A stretch of DNA of 64,000 bases, taken from assembly GCA_963828415.1 (NCBI GenBank), contig CAWHEI010000015.1, positions 124,001 to 188,000 on the forward strand. Direction: 5' to 3'. Position 1 is the stretch's first letter; every line of letters begins with the position of its first letter. The notes under the pieces were generated by a model. The model ran no database searches, was not told the DNA's origin, and worked only from the letters and a program-made list of their open reading frames with translations. Position numbers and translations under genes: made by a program. The DNA comes from Sva-07 sp963828415. Lineage in GTDB: Bacteria; Actinomycetota; Acidimicrobiia; Acidimicrobiales; Ilumatobacteraceae. Positions 42,428-53,800 of the stretch are shown in pieces.

Positions 42428-45014
42428 TCAACCTCCTGTTGTCGATGGCGACGCAGCTCGGCGTCGCAGGATTGCTTCGGTCTGGTCAGCGAGCTGATCG
42501 GCGGGGGTCGACTCACCTTCGAGGCGGGCCCGTTCGAAGTCGGCTGCACCCAACACCCCGCGAGCGGCGTCGAGCAGCACCTGGCGCTGCTCGGCATCGA
42601 CGAGGTAGAGCGACATCCCCTGGCTCGCGAGGATCACGTCGGCTGCCGATTGCATCTTCACCGCATCAGCGGTCGCACCATCGTCGAAGGCAAACCGCGC
42701 GGCGATCATCTGCGAGTACGCGACCAGCGTCAGGTCGACCATCGCTCGGGCCCACTCGAACGCAGCGAGTTGGTGCATCGCCGCCCCGATGGGATCGCCC
42801 AACGCCAGCAGCACCTCGGCGTAGTTGCCGTGCGTGTTCGCGAGGAACGTCTCGAGACCGGCCGCTTCCTCCGCCTGCAGACAGTGATCGAGCGCGTCGG
42901 CAGCAGCAGTGGGGTCACCCAGGATGTTGTGGGCGATCGCTGCAAGGTTCCACAGACGAGCCTCACCGCGCGGCGTCACCGGGCGGTGATCGAGCGCCGT
43001 TTTCCGCAAGCTGCAACGCGGTCACGGGATCATCCGACCGCAGCGCCAGCTCTCCCCTCGTGCGCACGACGCCCATGTCGTCGAAGGCCGGGACCCCGAC
43101 CTCGTCGACGAGCGCGGCCGCGCGCTCGACGAGTCGCTCGGCCTCGGCCAACTCACCCAGGCGAAGGTGGAGATCGGCCTGCAGCGTGAGCAGCGCCACG
43201 AGGTCCGACCCCGGATCCGGACGTTGGTCGATGCACCGCGCCACCTCGGTGATCCCCGAGCGGTACGACGCCGTGACGTCGTGGTACTGACCGATCGACC
43301 AGGCCAACGACCGCGCGATCGGGTCGGAAATCGTCGGATGCGCGACCACACCGCGCACATTCTCGAGTTCGACGCCGAACGCAGTGACCCATCGACTCGA
43401 CAACGTGCGGTCGGGGCCGAGCCGCTCGATGAGCGCGTCGGCAAGCCGGTTGCGGGCAACATCGAGCTCGGCCTCGTCGGCGCCCTCCAACACGTACGAC
43501 CGCACCGTCGACGGCAGCGTGTACCGAGAACTTCCTGACGCAACCTCGCGCACCACGAGCGACCAGTCGATGAGCGACCAGACGAGCTCCGGAATTCGAG
43601 CAGCCGGCACGAGGTCGTCGCCCGCAACCGCCTCGGCGAGCGACACGTCGAACCCGTCGGCGCACACCGCCAGGCGGGTGAGCACGCGGAGCTCGTCGGG
43701 GTTCAACAGATCGAGGCTCCAGTCGAGCAGGCGATCCAGGCTTCGCTGGCGGTCGGGCACGGTGGGGTCGCGTGTCGACACGACCGCCACACCGGTGCGC
43801 ATCCGTTCGGTCATCTCGGCCGGCGAGAGGAGGTGCGCCCTCGTGGCGGCGAGTTCGATCGCGAGCGGGAGGCCGTCGATCGCCCGACACAACCCGACCA
43901 CGTCACTCAGATCCACGTCGGCCCCGAGCCCGCTGCGCTCGACGAACAGCCGAACTGCATCCGACTCGACATCGGCGACGCCGAGGGGCTCGAGTCGGTA
44001 CAGCGACTCGCCGATCAGACCGAGCGGGACCCGGCTGGTGGCGACCACGCCGAGTCGGGGACACTGCTCGCGTAGCACGGCGACGAGCCGTGAAACCGGC
44101 CCGATCAGGTGCTCGCAGTTGTCGAGCACGAGGAGCATCGAGCGCTCGGCGAGGTGCGCCACGATGTCGGACTGCGCATCGTTGCCGCGCACCGACGGCG
44201 CGTTGACAGCTTTCGCGATCGCCATCGGCACGACGTCACCGTCGGACAGCGGTGCCAGGTCGACGAACCACACGCCGTCGGACCACTGCTCGACCACCTT
44301 CAGACCGACCTCGATCGACAGTCTCGTCTTGCCAGCCCCTCCGGGCCCGAGGAGCGTGACCACGCGACCGGGCCGCAGCATCTCGGCGAGGTCGACCTGT
44401 TCGGTGACGCGGTTGACCATCGAGGTGACCGGCCGCACGAGGTTGTGGCTGTCGGCGGGCCGCACTCGCGGCAGCCGCTCATCGCTGTCGAAGTCGGCCG
44501 CCGAGATGCGATACAGCGCGATCGGCTCGTCGAAATCGCGCACGCGAAATCGGCCGAGTGCGGTGGCCAGGATCTTCCCGTCGCTGGCGCCGGCGAGCGC
44601 GATCACCTCGGTGGTCGCCAGGATCTGCCCACCGTTCGCGGCGTCGACGACGCGCGCCGCCTGGTGCACGGCGAGCGCCCGGTAGTCGCCGTCGACCGGC
44701 CGGGCATATCCGGTGTGGATGCCCATCCGAACCTGCACCGGATCGTCGGTTGGCCAGTCGGCACCGGCGAGCGCTCGTTGGCCGTCGACCGCCGCCGCGA
44801 TGGCGTCTGATGCATTGGCGAACGCGACGAAGAACGCATCGCCCTCGGTCAACACCTCGACACCTCGATGCCGGGTCCACACGTCACGCAGGAGTCGGTG
44901 GTGCACATCCAGCAGGTCGTTGTAGCGGTCACCCAGGTCGCGCAGGATCCGGGTGCTCCCCTCGATGTCGGTGAACAGGAACGTGACCGTTCCCGACGGC
45001 AACCCTTTGACCAT
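42428..45014 (-). CDS. Class III nucleotide cyclase-STAND ATPase-TPR regulator (frameshifted)
   Basis: About 862 aa from ATG 45014 (GAGGAG 9 nt upstream). Residues of about 10-170 are a class III cyclase domain (TVTFLFTDIEGSTRIL, VEVLTEGDAFFVAF, RMGIHTGYA); the usual V-N-x-A-A-R is H-Q-A-A-R here. Then a STAND/NB-ARC-type ATPase (LLGPGGAGKTRLSIEV, MLLVLDNCEHL) and a C-terminal TPR-like region (DLHLRLGELAEAERLV, LANTHGNYAEVLLALGDP). No HTH. The frame shifts at about 43000; one G less in ACGGCG joins the parts. Similar proteins are actinobacterial signalling ATPases. Coupled directly to the protease. Confidence 0.8.
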
Positions 45015-45099
45015 CGATGTGCTCCTCAACGGATCCATCTGAATCCGTTCACCCGACAGTAGCCGCGGCCCGAATGCGCCCTCTCCGGTGTTCTGCCGC

Positions 45100-48000
45100 T
45101 CAGCCCGCCCGCTCGACGAACGAGCACAGAGCGGAGATCAACTCCATCTCGTCGACGTCGCGGGCCCGCGTGTCGAGCAACTCGTCGGTGCACACGAGGT
45201 GGGCCAGGCACCTCGCCCGGCTGATCGCCACGTTCAGTCGGTTCTTCGAGAACAGGAAGTCGGCCGTGCGGGGCATGAACTCGGCCGACGACGTGGTCAT
45301 CGAGAACAGCACCACGGCGGCCTCGCGACCCTGGAACTTGTCGACGGTGCCGACCTCGACACTTCTCGTCGCCGGGTCGACCCGCAATGCCTCCGTGATG
45401 CAGCGCCGCTGATCGTTGTACGGCGCGACCACCATGAAGTCGTCGACCGTCAACGGACGCGTCGTGCCGTGCTGATCGGTCCACGGCTGGCCGAGCAACT
45501 CCATCACCTTGGCAACGACGATCGCCGCCTCTTCCGGCGACTCGGTGGAGCGCCCCGTGTGCACCGCGCGCAACCAGCGCAGGCCGGTCTGGCCCGCGGC
45601 CGACTGGCCGGCACACGACTCGTGGCTGTGCAGCTTGCCGCCGTACATCACCTCGGAGATGAACCCGCACACGTCGGGGTGCATCCGCCACGTGGTGTCC
45701 AGCAGCACGCCACGATCGGCGGGCACGGTCAGCTCGCCGGCGAGCAGATGCTCGAGCACGCTCGCGCCGGCGCCTCCCGGATGGCTCGCCTGCGACACCT
45801 GCGGCAACTGCTGGGGATCGCCGAGCAGGATCACGTTGGTCGCCGAGATGGAGGCGGCCAGGGTGTCGGCCAGACCGAGCTGGCCCGCCTCGTCGACCAC
45901 CAGCACGTCGACCGGGTTCTCGCGCATCGGCTTGCTCGCGAACAGCCACGTCGTGCCGGCGACCACGTTGAAGTCGCCGCGCGCCACGCTGGCGTTGTCG
46001 TCGACGTAGCGGATGCCACGGACCGAGCCCTCCTTCGCCTTGCGCACCGCGCGCAGCGTGTCGCGCTCGCCCTCCTCTCGGAACCGGTCGACCACGGCCT
46101 GCATCAGGTTGTCGATCGCGGCGTGGCTCATCGCCGTCACGCCGACGCGCAGACCGGCGTTCACGAGCGTGCGGATCATGTGGGCTCCGGTGTACGTCTT
46201 GCCGGTGCCCGGCGGGCCCTGGATCGGCACGTAGCTCCGGTCGAGCCCCGTCACCCACCCACAGATCGCTGGCACCTCGCCGGAGAACACCCCACCGTCA
46301 GGACCCCGACCCGCTTGGAATGCGGGGAGGTCGCGGCGCAACATCGCATGGCCCACCCGGGCGGCGCGACCAGCCAACATCTCGTCGGCCAGGTCCTCGA
46401 GCGCCGTCAACTTCGCGCCCTCCTCGAACTGCTCGTAGTGCACGAGCGACGTGGGAGTCACGCCGGCCTCGGCGGCGGAGTCGTCCCACGTGACCCACAA
46501 CTCGCCGGCGGCGACGTCGATCTGCTCGAGCTTGAAGAACAGCCACTCCTGCTCGTTGATCGCCGCGATCAACTTCTTGCCCTTCTGGATCTCGACGTCG
46601 ATCGGTTGCGGCGGGAACGTGAAGCGCGCCCACGGCCACTTCAACGGCTTGCCCGTCTTCGCGCTGACCTGCGGCTTCGTGCCCCGGAACGTCAACCGCG
46701 TGATCACCGCCAGCGAGTCCATCTGGTCGACCTCGTCAGCGATCGACCGTCGGTAGGCATCCGCGCTCACCACCCGACGCTCGCGGCGCCAGTAGCCGAG
46801 CAGGTCGCCCATCAGATGCTCGACCGTGCCCGGCCCGACGGCGTGGAGCGCCTCGATGCGGGCGTCGAGATCGCCGGCGGGTTCCTCCCGGCCGAGCACC
46901 GCCTCGCGCCACGCGACGTCGGCGGGGCGTTGGGTCACCAACCAGTCGCGCAGCGCGCCGGTGGCGCGCACGTCGTCTTCGTTGTAGGCGGCGATCTTCA
47001 TGAGGCTCGCCTCATCGCGCGACCCCATCCAGCGCTCGTACTCGACGACCGCGCCGGCGCCCTGGTCGATCTCGTGGCCGCGTTCGTAGTCGGTGAGGCG
47101 CTCGATGTGCTTCAGGCCGTAGCCCTCCACGCCGACCTGCATCGCGCCCTTCACGATCGGGAGCAGGTCGACGAACAGCCCCGTGCTGATCAGCTGTTCG
47201 AGCGCGAGTTCGCGCGACGCCGTGCTCGGTCACCAGCCGTTCGAGCGACGACCGTTCGGTGTGGTTGTAGTGGTACACGTGCATGGCGGGGAACTGCGCC
47301 CGGCGGGCGGCGAGGTGGTCGACGAGCCCCTGCACCGCGGCGGCCTCCTCCACCTTGTCGTGGGCCCAGAACGCACGGAACTCCCACGCGCCCGCGGGTG
47401 ACTTCTCGATCAGGCCGAACAGGAAGAACAGCTCGGCGTCGGCGTGCCAGAACGGGTGGCCCTCGAAGTCGAGGAACACGTCGCCGTCGTCGGGCGCCGG
47501 AAGCGCGGCGAACCCGATCGGGTCAGGAGCATCCGCAACGACTGGCGCGGCGAGCAGTTCGAACGGCGGCTTGGCGTCGGGCGCGTTGCGCGCCTCCACC
47601 TGGAGTCGGGCCTGGCGGACGAACGTGTCGCGGCGGGCGTCGTCGATGTCGGCCACCTCATGATCGACACCGGCCAGAGCGGCGATCGTGGTGACACCGT
47701 TCTGCTGGAGCGTGAGGCGGTCCGCGGTGCGTAGACCGGCCACGTGCACGAGCGAATCGGCCGCACGCCACGCGGCGTCGCACACCGTCTCGAAGTCGCA
47801 GAACTGGCAGTGGTCGCACGGCTTGGCTCGGGTGTCGGTGGGCGCGTCGTCGGCGAGGAGCTTCGCGAGTTGGCCGCGCAGTCGACGCCAGTAGGCGAGC
47901 ACATCGGCGACGAGGATCGGCTCGGAGCGCCCCGAGCCCAGTTCGATGTGCACCCGTTCGGGCAGCACACCGGTGGCCGCTTCGATCGCCTCGGCGTAGA

Positions 48001-48454
48001 AGCAGAGCTGCAGCACGTGGCCGGGCTTGGCCTCCTTGCGGGCAAGCTTGGCGTCGATCGGCTCGTAGGTGAACGTCGCGGTGTCGGGGTCGTCGACGCG
48101 GCGCAGGAAGTCGGCGACGCCGCGGATGCCGTCGTGCACGAACGGCATCTGGAACACGATGTCGTGGCCCTCGGCGAGCACGTCGCCGACCCGCTCGACC
48201 CACTGCTGGAACGTCTCACCGTCGGCCGTGTCGTGGGCCGGCACCTCGAACACCGACAGCCCCTCGGCTCGGTAGCGCTCGAGCACGGCGGCCTCGTGTT
48301 CGAGGCCTTTGGCCATCAGCATCTGGGCCATCTCACCGAACGGGCTCGACGGTTTCGCACGGGCGCCGGCCTCGACCTCGTGCTGCAACGTGAGGAAGTG
48401 CGCGCAGTCGAGCCACGCAGTGATCTTCGAGGGAGTGAGGAGCCGTTCCGCCAT
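45100..48454 (-). CDS. TM0106-family RecB-like nuclease fused to SF1 helicase (frameshifted)
   Basis: About 1117 aa. N-terminal TM0106/RecB-like nuclease: DAKLARKEAKPGHVLQLCFY, a four-Cys site CDHCQFCDFETVCDAAW (as in Cas4/AddB iron-sulfur nucleases), and DVFLDFEGHPFWHADAELFF. C-terminal SF1 helicase: IQGPPGTGKTYTGAHMI (Walker A), LVVDEAGQLGLAD (Walker B), NVILLGDPQQLPQVSQ, TVDKFQGREAAVVLFSMTT and NRLNVAISRAR. The frame breaks at about 47212 in GCGCG. ATG 48454 is preceded at 6 nt by CATGAT. It probably acts in DNA repair or defence. Confidence 0.85.
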
Positions 48455-48479
48455 CAGCCCATCATGACCCCGCCCCTTC

Positions 48480-48531
48480 CGTTTGCGTTGCATTCCGGGT
48501 GACCCGGTCCACCCGGAATGCAACGCAAACG
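48480..48531. repeat. Family R repeat, copy 2 (perfect palindrome)
   Basis: A 52-bp palindrome: arms CGTTTGCGTTGCATTCCGGG and its complement CCCGGAATGCAACGCAAACG, around TGACCCGGTCCA. It lies immediately upstream of the nuclease-helicase gene. Confidence 0.8.
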
Positions 48532-48556
48532 ATGGTGATGCGTGGGTGGCGGTGAG

Positions 48557-49295
48557 TCAGGCGACGAGTTCGGCGCGGAGGCGTTCGATGGTCGACGCCG
48601 AGATCGGGAACGACGCCACCCACGCCTCGAGCGATCCGTGCTCGTCGACGGCTCGGTCGAGCACCAACTCGATGGTCTCCGCCGGTGCCCGGAACAGGTT
48701 GGCGGGCAGCCTGGCGACGGGCGGATCATCCGGGCTCGGGTCGTCGATCAGCGTGACGCGGCGCCGTTGGGCCGGCTCGTCGGAACGCACGTAGTCGGCC
48801 ACGATGTCGTCGCGTCGCACGCCGATCGCTGCGTGGATGAGCGCCGTGATCAGACCTGCCGCGATCCTTGCCGAACGCGCAGTGCACGAGCACCGGCCCG
48901 TCCGGAAGGGTGGCGGCGATGCGGTCGAGCACCCGGCCGACCTGCTCGCGGCTCTCGCCGAGCATTCCGACGTAGAGATCAGCGATGTCGGTCGGCGTGT
49001 CGAGCGGCGGTGGGTCCTCGTGATCGACCACCTGGTCGACGAGCGGCAGGTGCGCAGTTTGCGACGCCTCGACGAACCCGGGGCTCCGGCTGAACTGCGA
49101 CTGCTGTCGCAGATCGACCACCAGCGCCAGGTCGAGCGCCTCGACCACCTTGCGTCCCGCAGGTGTGATCCGGATCGGATCGTCCGACCTGAACAGACGT
49201 CCCCGACGTACCGTGCGCCCGTCGGTCGTCGCCCATCCGCCGGCGTCACGGAAGTTGACACAGCCGTCGACATCGACGTGTCCGGGAGCAGTCAT
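48557..49295 (-). CDS. Protein tyrosine phosphatase, Y_phosphatase3 type (frameshifted)
   Basis: A roughly 245-aa phosphatase with NFRDAGGWATTDGRTVRRGR and LFRSDDPIRITPAGRKVVEA in the N-terminal half and the active-site loop VLVHCAFGKDRTGL in the middle (HCxxGKDRTG), as in MptpB/LipA-like atypical lipid and tyrosine phosphatases. The frame shifts at about 48866; one base less joins KDR to AGLITALIHAAIGV. ATG 49295. Confidence 0.8.
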
Positions 49296-49369
49296 CCTGA
49301 TCACTCTACGGACGGGACTGTCGACCATCCCCGACCGATCGCCTACCCTGTGCGCAGAGCGGGGGACCC

Positions 49370-51383
49370 TTGACCGAACGAATCGAAAAAGCCGCAGAAT
49401 CGTCGGCGCCGGAGCTGCAGGTCGTCACGCCAGCGCCGACCGCCGCACCATCAGCGACTGCGGGCCCGACACTGGCGCGGCGTTCCCCGGCGACACCTCC
49501 TCTCGTCGCAGGCCCCATCGGCGCCGCCAGCAGAGTCCAACGCAGCGCCACGGGCGCACCAGGGCTGACCGCACCGCCCGTCGCTCGCATCCAGCCCAGC
49601 GCGCCGACCGATGATCCGACGCACCCTTGGTGCCACGGCGACCCAGGAGCCCGGGGCCGACGTCGACAGCTCGGCGACCAGGGAGCCGGCCGCCGAGACC
49701 GGCAGTTCGGCCACGGGACTGCTCGCGCTCGTGGGCGCCGACACCAGCCTTGCCGGCCTCGCCAAGGCACTCACCGCACACGGACCGGTCGCTGCGAAGT
49801 CGGTGCCGGACGACGATCTGTTGCGCATCCTGATCACCACATTCGAGGCCAACTGGTTCAAGGCCAAGTCGTCGCTCACCGCCGACAACTGGCCTGGCGT
49901 GGCAGCACCTCCCCACGAGGCCAGCATCTCGCTGATGGCAGCGATGGTCGAGATGCGCGGACGGGTGTGGAGCCGCTTCGTGTCGACGTTGCAACCAGCG
50001 ATCCTCGAAGAGGTCATCCGCGTTCGCAACAGCAACCAGGATTTCGAGGGCCTCGAATCGAACCCGACCGACGCGTCGAAACACTTCGGGCTCAAGGATT
50101 CCGTCGGGTCCGAGTCGGTCACCTCTGACATCGACCTGTCCGCTCGCGGCGACGACACCGAGATCGGCCTGGCGCTCATCAACCGGATGTTCCCGATCTA
50201 CTTCAAGGTCAAGGTCGAGCCGGGCGCGCTGTTCGACATCAACGTGTACTCGTCCGACTGGATGTTCGGCGGCAAGGAGGTGTCGGGTGCGAAGGGCGTC
50301 TACACGCTGCAGCCGAACGAGGAGTCGGTCACCGGCGACGTCACCCCGGGCGGCGGGCTGTCGCCAGAGGGCCGTCAGAAGAAGGACGACCAGAACGAGA
50401 TCTGGTCGATGGTCAAGACGCGCCGCAACATGACCGAGGGCGAGTGGACGCTGTTCGGCAACACGATGCTCGCCGGCATCGAGGAACCCGGCCAGCGCAA
50501 GGACATGCTCAAGAAGTTCGCACTGGCGGACAGCGAGTACCGCACGTTCCGCAACGACGTGCTCGCCAGGGTCGCCGAGCTGGAAGCCGGCGTCGACTAC
50601 GAGGAACGCAAGCAGGCGAGCGCGTTCGCCGACAGCCACGGCCATGATCACTTCGAGGACGAGTCCAAGGAGATGACGGCATCGAACCGCCGGTACGAGG
50701 AGATCGTGCTGCGCGTCAAGGCGCTGCGTCTCAAGATCGCGAAGCTCAAGGAGACCAACGTCGACAAGACCTCACCACTGGTGGTCGAGAAGCTGCTACT
50801 CGAACTGCACAACGAGATCGCCCGGGGACTCACCTACGCGAACGAGGTCTACGCCACCCAGGGCGCCGTGCTGCACACGGTGTACGGCAAGCAGGGCGCG
50901 ACGAAGAAGCTCGCGGAACTCCAAGCGGAGAACGAGAAGGACCCGTCCAAAGGGCTCACCAAGGACGGCGACAAGATCACCAAGGTCGAGTACGCACTCA
51001 CCAAGGAGATGTACGTCCAGTCGGTCAACGAGAACGTCGGCGACACGCTGCACTCACTGAACCACAACGCCGACGACCCGCAGTACGCGGTCTATCGGGC
51101 CGGCAAGTACATCAACCGGCTCTGTGAAGCGGTCGTCGAGCTGATCGGCGCCACCGAGGCCGCCAAGATCGCGTCGTACAAGCCGCTCCAGAAGATCGGC
51201 TCGACGTCGGTCGACGAGAAGGGTGGCAAGGCCGGCGAAGACCCCGACGCCGTCCACCACAAGACGTCGTACTTCTCGAAGTTCAACGCCGTCAGCATGC
51301 TCGCGGTGAAGTCGCAGGCCATCGAACTCGGCGCCATGTCCGTGGCCACGCACAAGCGCCAGAAGGCGGGCGGGGTCGGATGA
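49370..51383 (+). CDS. Large nucleotidyltransferase-motif protein, possible eCIS-type toxin (frameshifted)
   Basis: About 670 aa from TTG 49370 (GCGGGGGA upstream), joined across a one-base break near 49632 (CCCTTGG). The N-terminal 90 residues are Pro/Ala-rich with LARRSPATPPL and SRVQRSATGAPGL, like the targeting tails of DUF4157/eCIS-associated proteins. Residues of about 243-290 hold VGSESVTSDIDLSARGDD and ALFDINVYSSDWMF, a GS...SDxD...D nucleotidyltransferase-fold signature. The C-terminal half is helical with coiled-coil-like parts (RYEEIVLRVKALRLKIAKL). Its stop overlaps the pentapeptide gene (ATGA). Toxin or AMPylator-type activity is an inference. Confidence 0.55.
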
Positions 51384-52168
51384 CCGACTGGCGGACACTT
51401 CTGCTCGACGACCCCGACGCGTTCAATGCGGCGATCGACGGCGTCGCCGTCACCGACCGCACCATGTTCGTCGGCGCGGACCTCACCGATGTCGACCTCA
51501 GCGGCGCACGACTCGATGCGCTCGACCTGACCGACGCCGACCTGTCGGGCTCGACGCTGCCGGGCTACTGGTTGTCGACGTGCCGACTCGAACGTACGCG
51601 GCTCGACTCGATCGTGCTCGACGACGACGACTGGCTTGCGCCGATCGCCGAGATCCAGGCGCTCTGGGCCGGCGGCAGCGCCTGGACGGAAGCCCGATCA
51701 CAGCCGGCCACGATGATCCTCAACCAGGCGCACTTCGCTCGCGCCCGCTTCGACGGCATCGACCTGAGCGACATCACGTTCCCGTCGGGTGAACTCACCG
51801 GCGCCGGGTTCGTCGGAGCGCACCTCGACCGCACCCAGTTCCGTGGCGCCCGCCTCGACGCCGCCTCGTTCTCCGATCTCGAATGTCGCGGCCTCTCGAT
51901 CGAGCAAGCCCATGCATCAGACAGCTCGTGGACCGGCGCGACCATTCGCGACGCCCGCTTCAACGACGCTGAACTTCGTGAGTGCACGTTCATTCGATGC
52001 CAGTTCGAGAACGTGAACTTCAACGACTCCGACCTACGCGGTTCCCGCTTCGACACCTGCGTGCTGGTCGACTGTCTGTTCTTCGACACCGACGTCACGT
52101 CGACCACGTTCACGGGCTGCGACCTGGTGAACACGTCGTTGGAACACGCCGTCGGTCACGTCCTCTGA
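51380..52168 (+). CDS. Pentapeptide-repeat protein
   Basis: A 262-aa protein with tandem A(D/N)LxX-type repeats: VGADLTDVDLSGARLDALDL, TDADLSGSTLPG, FARARFDGIDLSDITF, TGAGFVGAHLDRTQFRGARL and FENVNFNDSDLRGSRFDTCV, forming a right-handed quadrilateral beta-helix. Such proteins bind other proteins or mimic DNA. The 4-nt overlap with the large nucleotidyltransferase-motif gene suggests a neutralising or accessory partner (inference). Confidence 0.8.
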   Translation: MTDWRTLLLDDPDAFNAAIDGVAVTDRTMFVGADLTDVDLSGARLDALDLTDADLSGSTLPGYWLSTCRLERTRLDSIVLDDDDWLAPIAEIQALWAGGSAWTEARSQPATMILNQAHFARARFDGIDLSDITFPSGELTGAGFVGAHLDRTQFRGARLDAASFSDLECRGLSIEQAHASDSSWTGATIRDARFNDAELRECTFIRCQFENVNFNDSDLRGSRFDTCVLVDCLFFDTDVTSTTFTGCDLVNTSLEHAVGHVL

Positions 52169-52196
52169 GCAGCCGTCGCGCGCCGCGCGAAGTGAG

Positions 52197-52202
52197 TAGC
52201 GT
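52197..52202 (+). promoter_or_regulatory. -10 hexamer
   Basis: TAGCGT, 6 nt before GTG 52209. Confidence 0.4.
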
Positions 52203-52208
52203 CCGGAC

Positions 52209-53561
52209 GTGAGCAATGTCAGTTCCAAGCGTCGGGCCGCTGCGGTTGCCGTCGCCCCGTTGTTCCTGTTGGTGGTCGCGTTGGTCGTGCAGGCCGTTTT
52301 CCGACAGTCGTCGTCGATCGTCATCGGACTGCTCGGCATCGCGATGTTGTCCGCCGGGGCGTGGTGGGTCGTCACCGAGGTCGGTGTCGTCAAACTCGTG
52401 GCCGCGCTCACCGGCATCATCGGCCTCGCCCTCGTCGCCGCCGCGCTCGTTCGGGCGCTCTCGAAGTTCGAACACATCGTGCTGCGACTCCTGGTGATCA
52501 TCGCCGTCGTCTACCTGATGGTCTTCCTCGCCAACTACGCGTTGAAGCGACCGGTTCCGAAGTCCTCGGCACGCGTCACGGCCGAGCCGTCCAAGGCCGT
52601 GTTGATGTGCAATCCGTGGTCCGGAGGCGGCAAGGTCGAGAAGTTCGGACTCCTCGAACTGGCCGACGAATTGGGCATCGAGACCGTGCTGCTCGCCGAA
52701 GGACTCGACTTGGAGCAGCTCACGCTCGACGCCGTCGCCCGCGGCGCCGACTGCATCGGGATGGCGGGAGGCGACGGATCGCAAGCTCTCGTTGCGTCGG
52801 TCGCGGTGAAGCACGATCTTCCCTTCGTGTGCATTCCGGCGGGCACGCGCAACCACTTCGCGCTCGACCTCGGCCTCGACCGTGAGGACCCCCGCAAGGC
52901 AATGGTGGCCTACCGCGATGCCATCGAGCGCCGGGTCGACTACGCAACGGTCAACGGCAGGCTGTTCGTCAACAACGTGTCGCTCGGGATCTACGCGACC
53001 ATCGTGCAGTCCGAGGACTACCGCAACAACAAGGTCGAGGTCAGCAGCAAGATGGCCGCCGAGCTCCTCGGACGCCAGGCCGAGACGTTCGACCTGCAGT
53101 ACACGACGCCCAGCGGCGACGGCGTCGAGGGCGCATTCGTCATCATGGTGTCGAACAACAGCTACGTCCTCGGAGCGAAGCGCGACGTCGCGCAACGCCG
53201 ACGCCTCGACGGCGGCGAACTCGGCGTGTTCGCACTGTCGCCGCAAACCGGCGCCCAGGCAGCGCGTCTGATGACGATGGCGATGCTCGGCATGCCCGAC
53301 TACTCCAAGTACTGGTGGCAGTTCCACGCGACCGAGTTCGAGGTGCGGTCGAAGTCGGGGTCGGCCTACATGGGCGTCGACGGCGAGGCACTCGAGGCCG
53401 ACACGCCCCTGCGGTTCGAGATCCATCCGTTGGGTCTGCGCATGTATGTGCCTGAAGGCAACCTCGACGAGGTGGAACGGCGACGCGCCCGGAGTCTCCG
53501 TCTCGCCGATCTGACCGAGATCGCACGCGGGCGGGAGCCCGGCTCGACCCCTCCGCGGTGA
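52209..53561 (+). CDS. Membrane diacylglycerol-kinase-family (YegS/LCB5-like) protein
   Basis: A 450-aa protein with four hydrophobic segments in the first 120 residues (for example PLFLLVVALVVQAVFRQSSS, LLVIIAVVYLMVFLANYAL) and a DAGK catalytic domain: VLMCNPWSGGGKVEKFG (phosphate loop), GMAGGDGSQALVASVAVKHD, PAGTRNHFALDLGLDRED and NNVSLGIYATIVQ. It phosphorylates a lipid or lipid-like alcohol at the membrane. GTG 52209 has a leaderless -10. Confidence 0.85.
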   Translation: MSNVSSKRRAAAVAVAPLFLLVVALVVQAVFRQSSSIVIGLLGIAMLSAGAWWVVTEVGVVKLVAALTGIIGLALVAAALVRALSKFEHIVLRLLVIIAVVYLMVFLANYALKRPVPKSSARVTAEPSKAVLMCNPWSGGGKVEKFGLLELADELGIETVLLAEGLDLEQLTLDAVARGADCIGMAGGDGSQALVASVAVKHDLPFVCIPAGTRNHFALDLGLDREDPRKAMVAYRDAIERRVDYATVNGRLFVNNVSLGIYATIVQSEDYRNNKVEVSSKMAAELLGRQAETFDLQYTTPSGDGVEGAFVIMVSNNSYVLGAKRDVAQRRRLDGGELGVFALSPQTGAQAARLMTMAMLGMPDYSKYWWQFHATEFEVRSKSGSAYMGVDGEALEADTPLRFEIHPLGLRMYVPEGNLDEVERRRARSLRLADLTEIARGREPGSTPPR

Positions 53562-53578
53562 CCACCGCCCAGTTGGCC

Positions 53579-53584
53579 TAGCAT
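53579..53584 (+). promoter_or_regulatory. -10 hexamer
   Basis: TAGCAT, 6 nt before ATG 53591. Confidence 0.4.
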
Positions 53585-53590
53585 CGGCGA

Positions 53591-53785
53591 ATGGCCACCT
53601 ACGCTTGCCCCACCTGTGGAATGTCCGTCAATGCGACCTGTGGCGAATGTGACGCCCCGCTCGTGAACGACACGATCCAGCGCGACGACGGATCATCGGT
53701 CCAGGTCTCCAAGTGCCCGAACGGCCACGGCAAGATCAAGTCGCCGATGTGCTGCGGCGCCGACATGTCCTGCTCGATCGCCTGA
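53591..53785 (+). CDS. Small zinc-ribbon protein (64 aa)
   Basis: MATYACPTCGMSVNATCGEC then SKCPNGHGKIKSPMCCGADM: eight Cys in CxxC-type pairs, consistent with zinc-ribbon knuckles. A small conserved protein in many aquatic bacteria; role unknown. Confidence 0.8.
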   Translation: MATYACPTCGMSVNATCGECDAPLVNDTIQRDDGSSVQVSKCPNGHGKIKSPMCCGADMSCSIA

Positions 53786-53800
53786 CGAAACCGGGGCTTT

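Noticed and set aside
45088..47694. 868-codon open frame on the plus strand
   Set aside because: It is the antisense shadow of the nuclease-helicase gene; composition is Arg/His-rich and no domain is seen.
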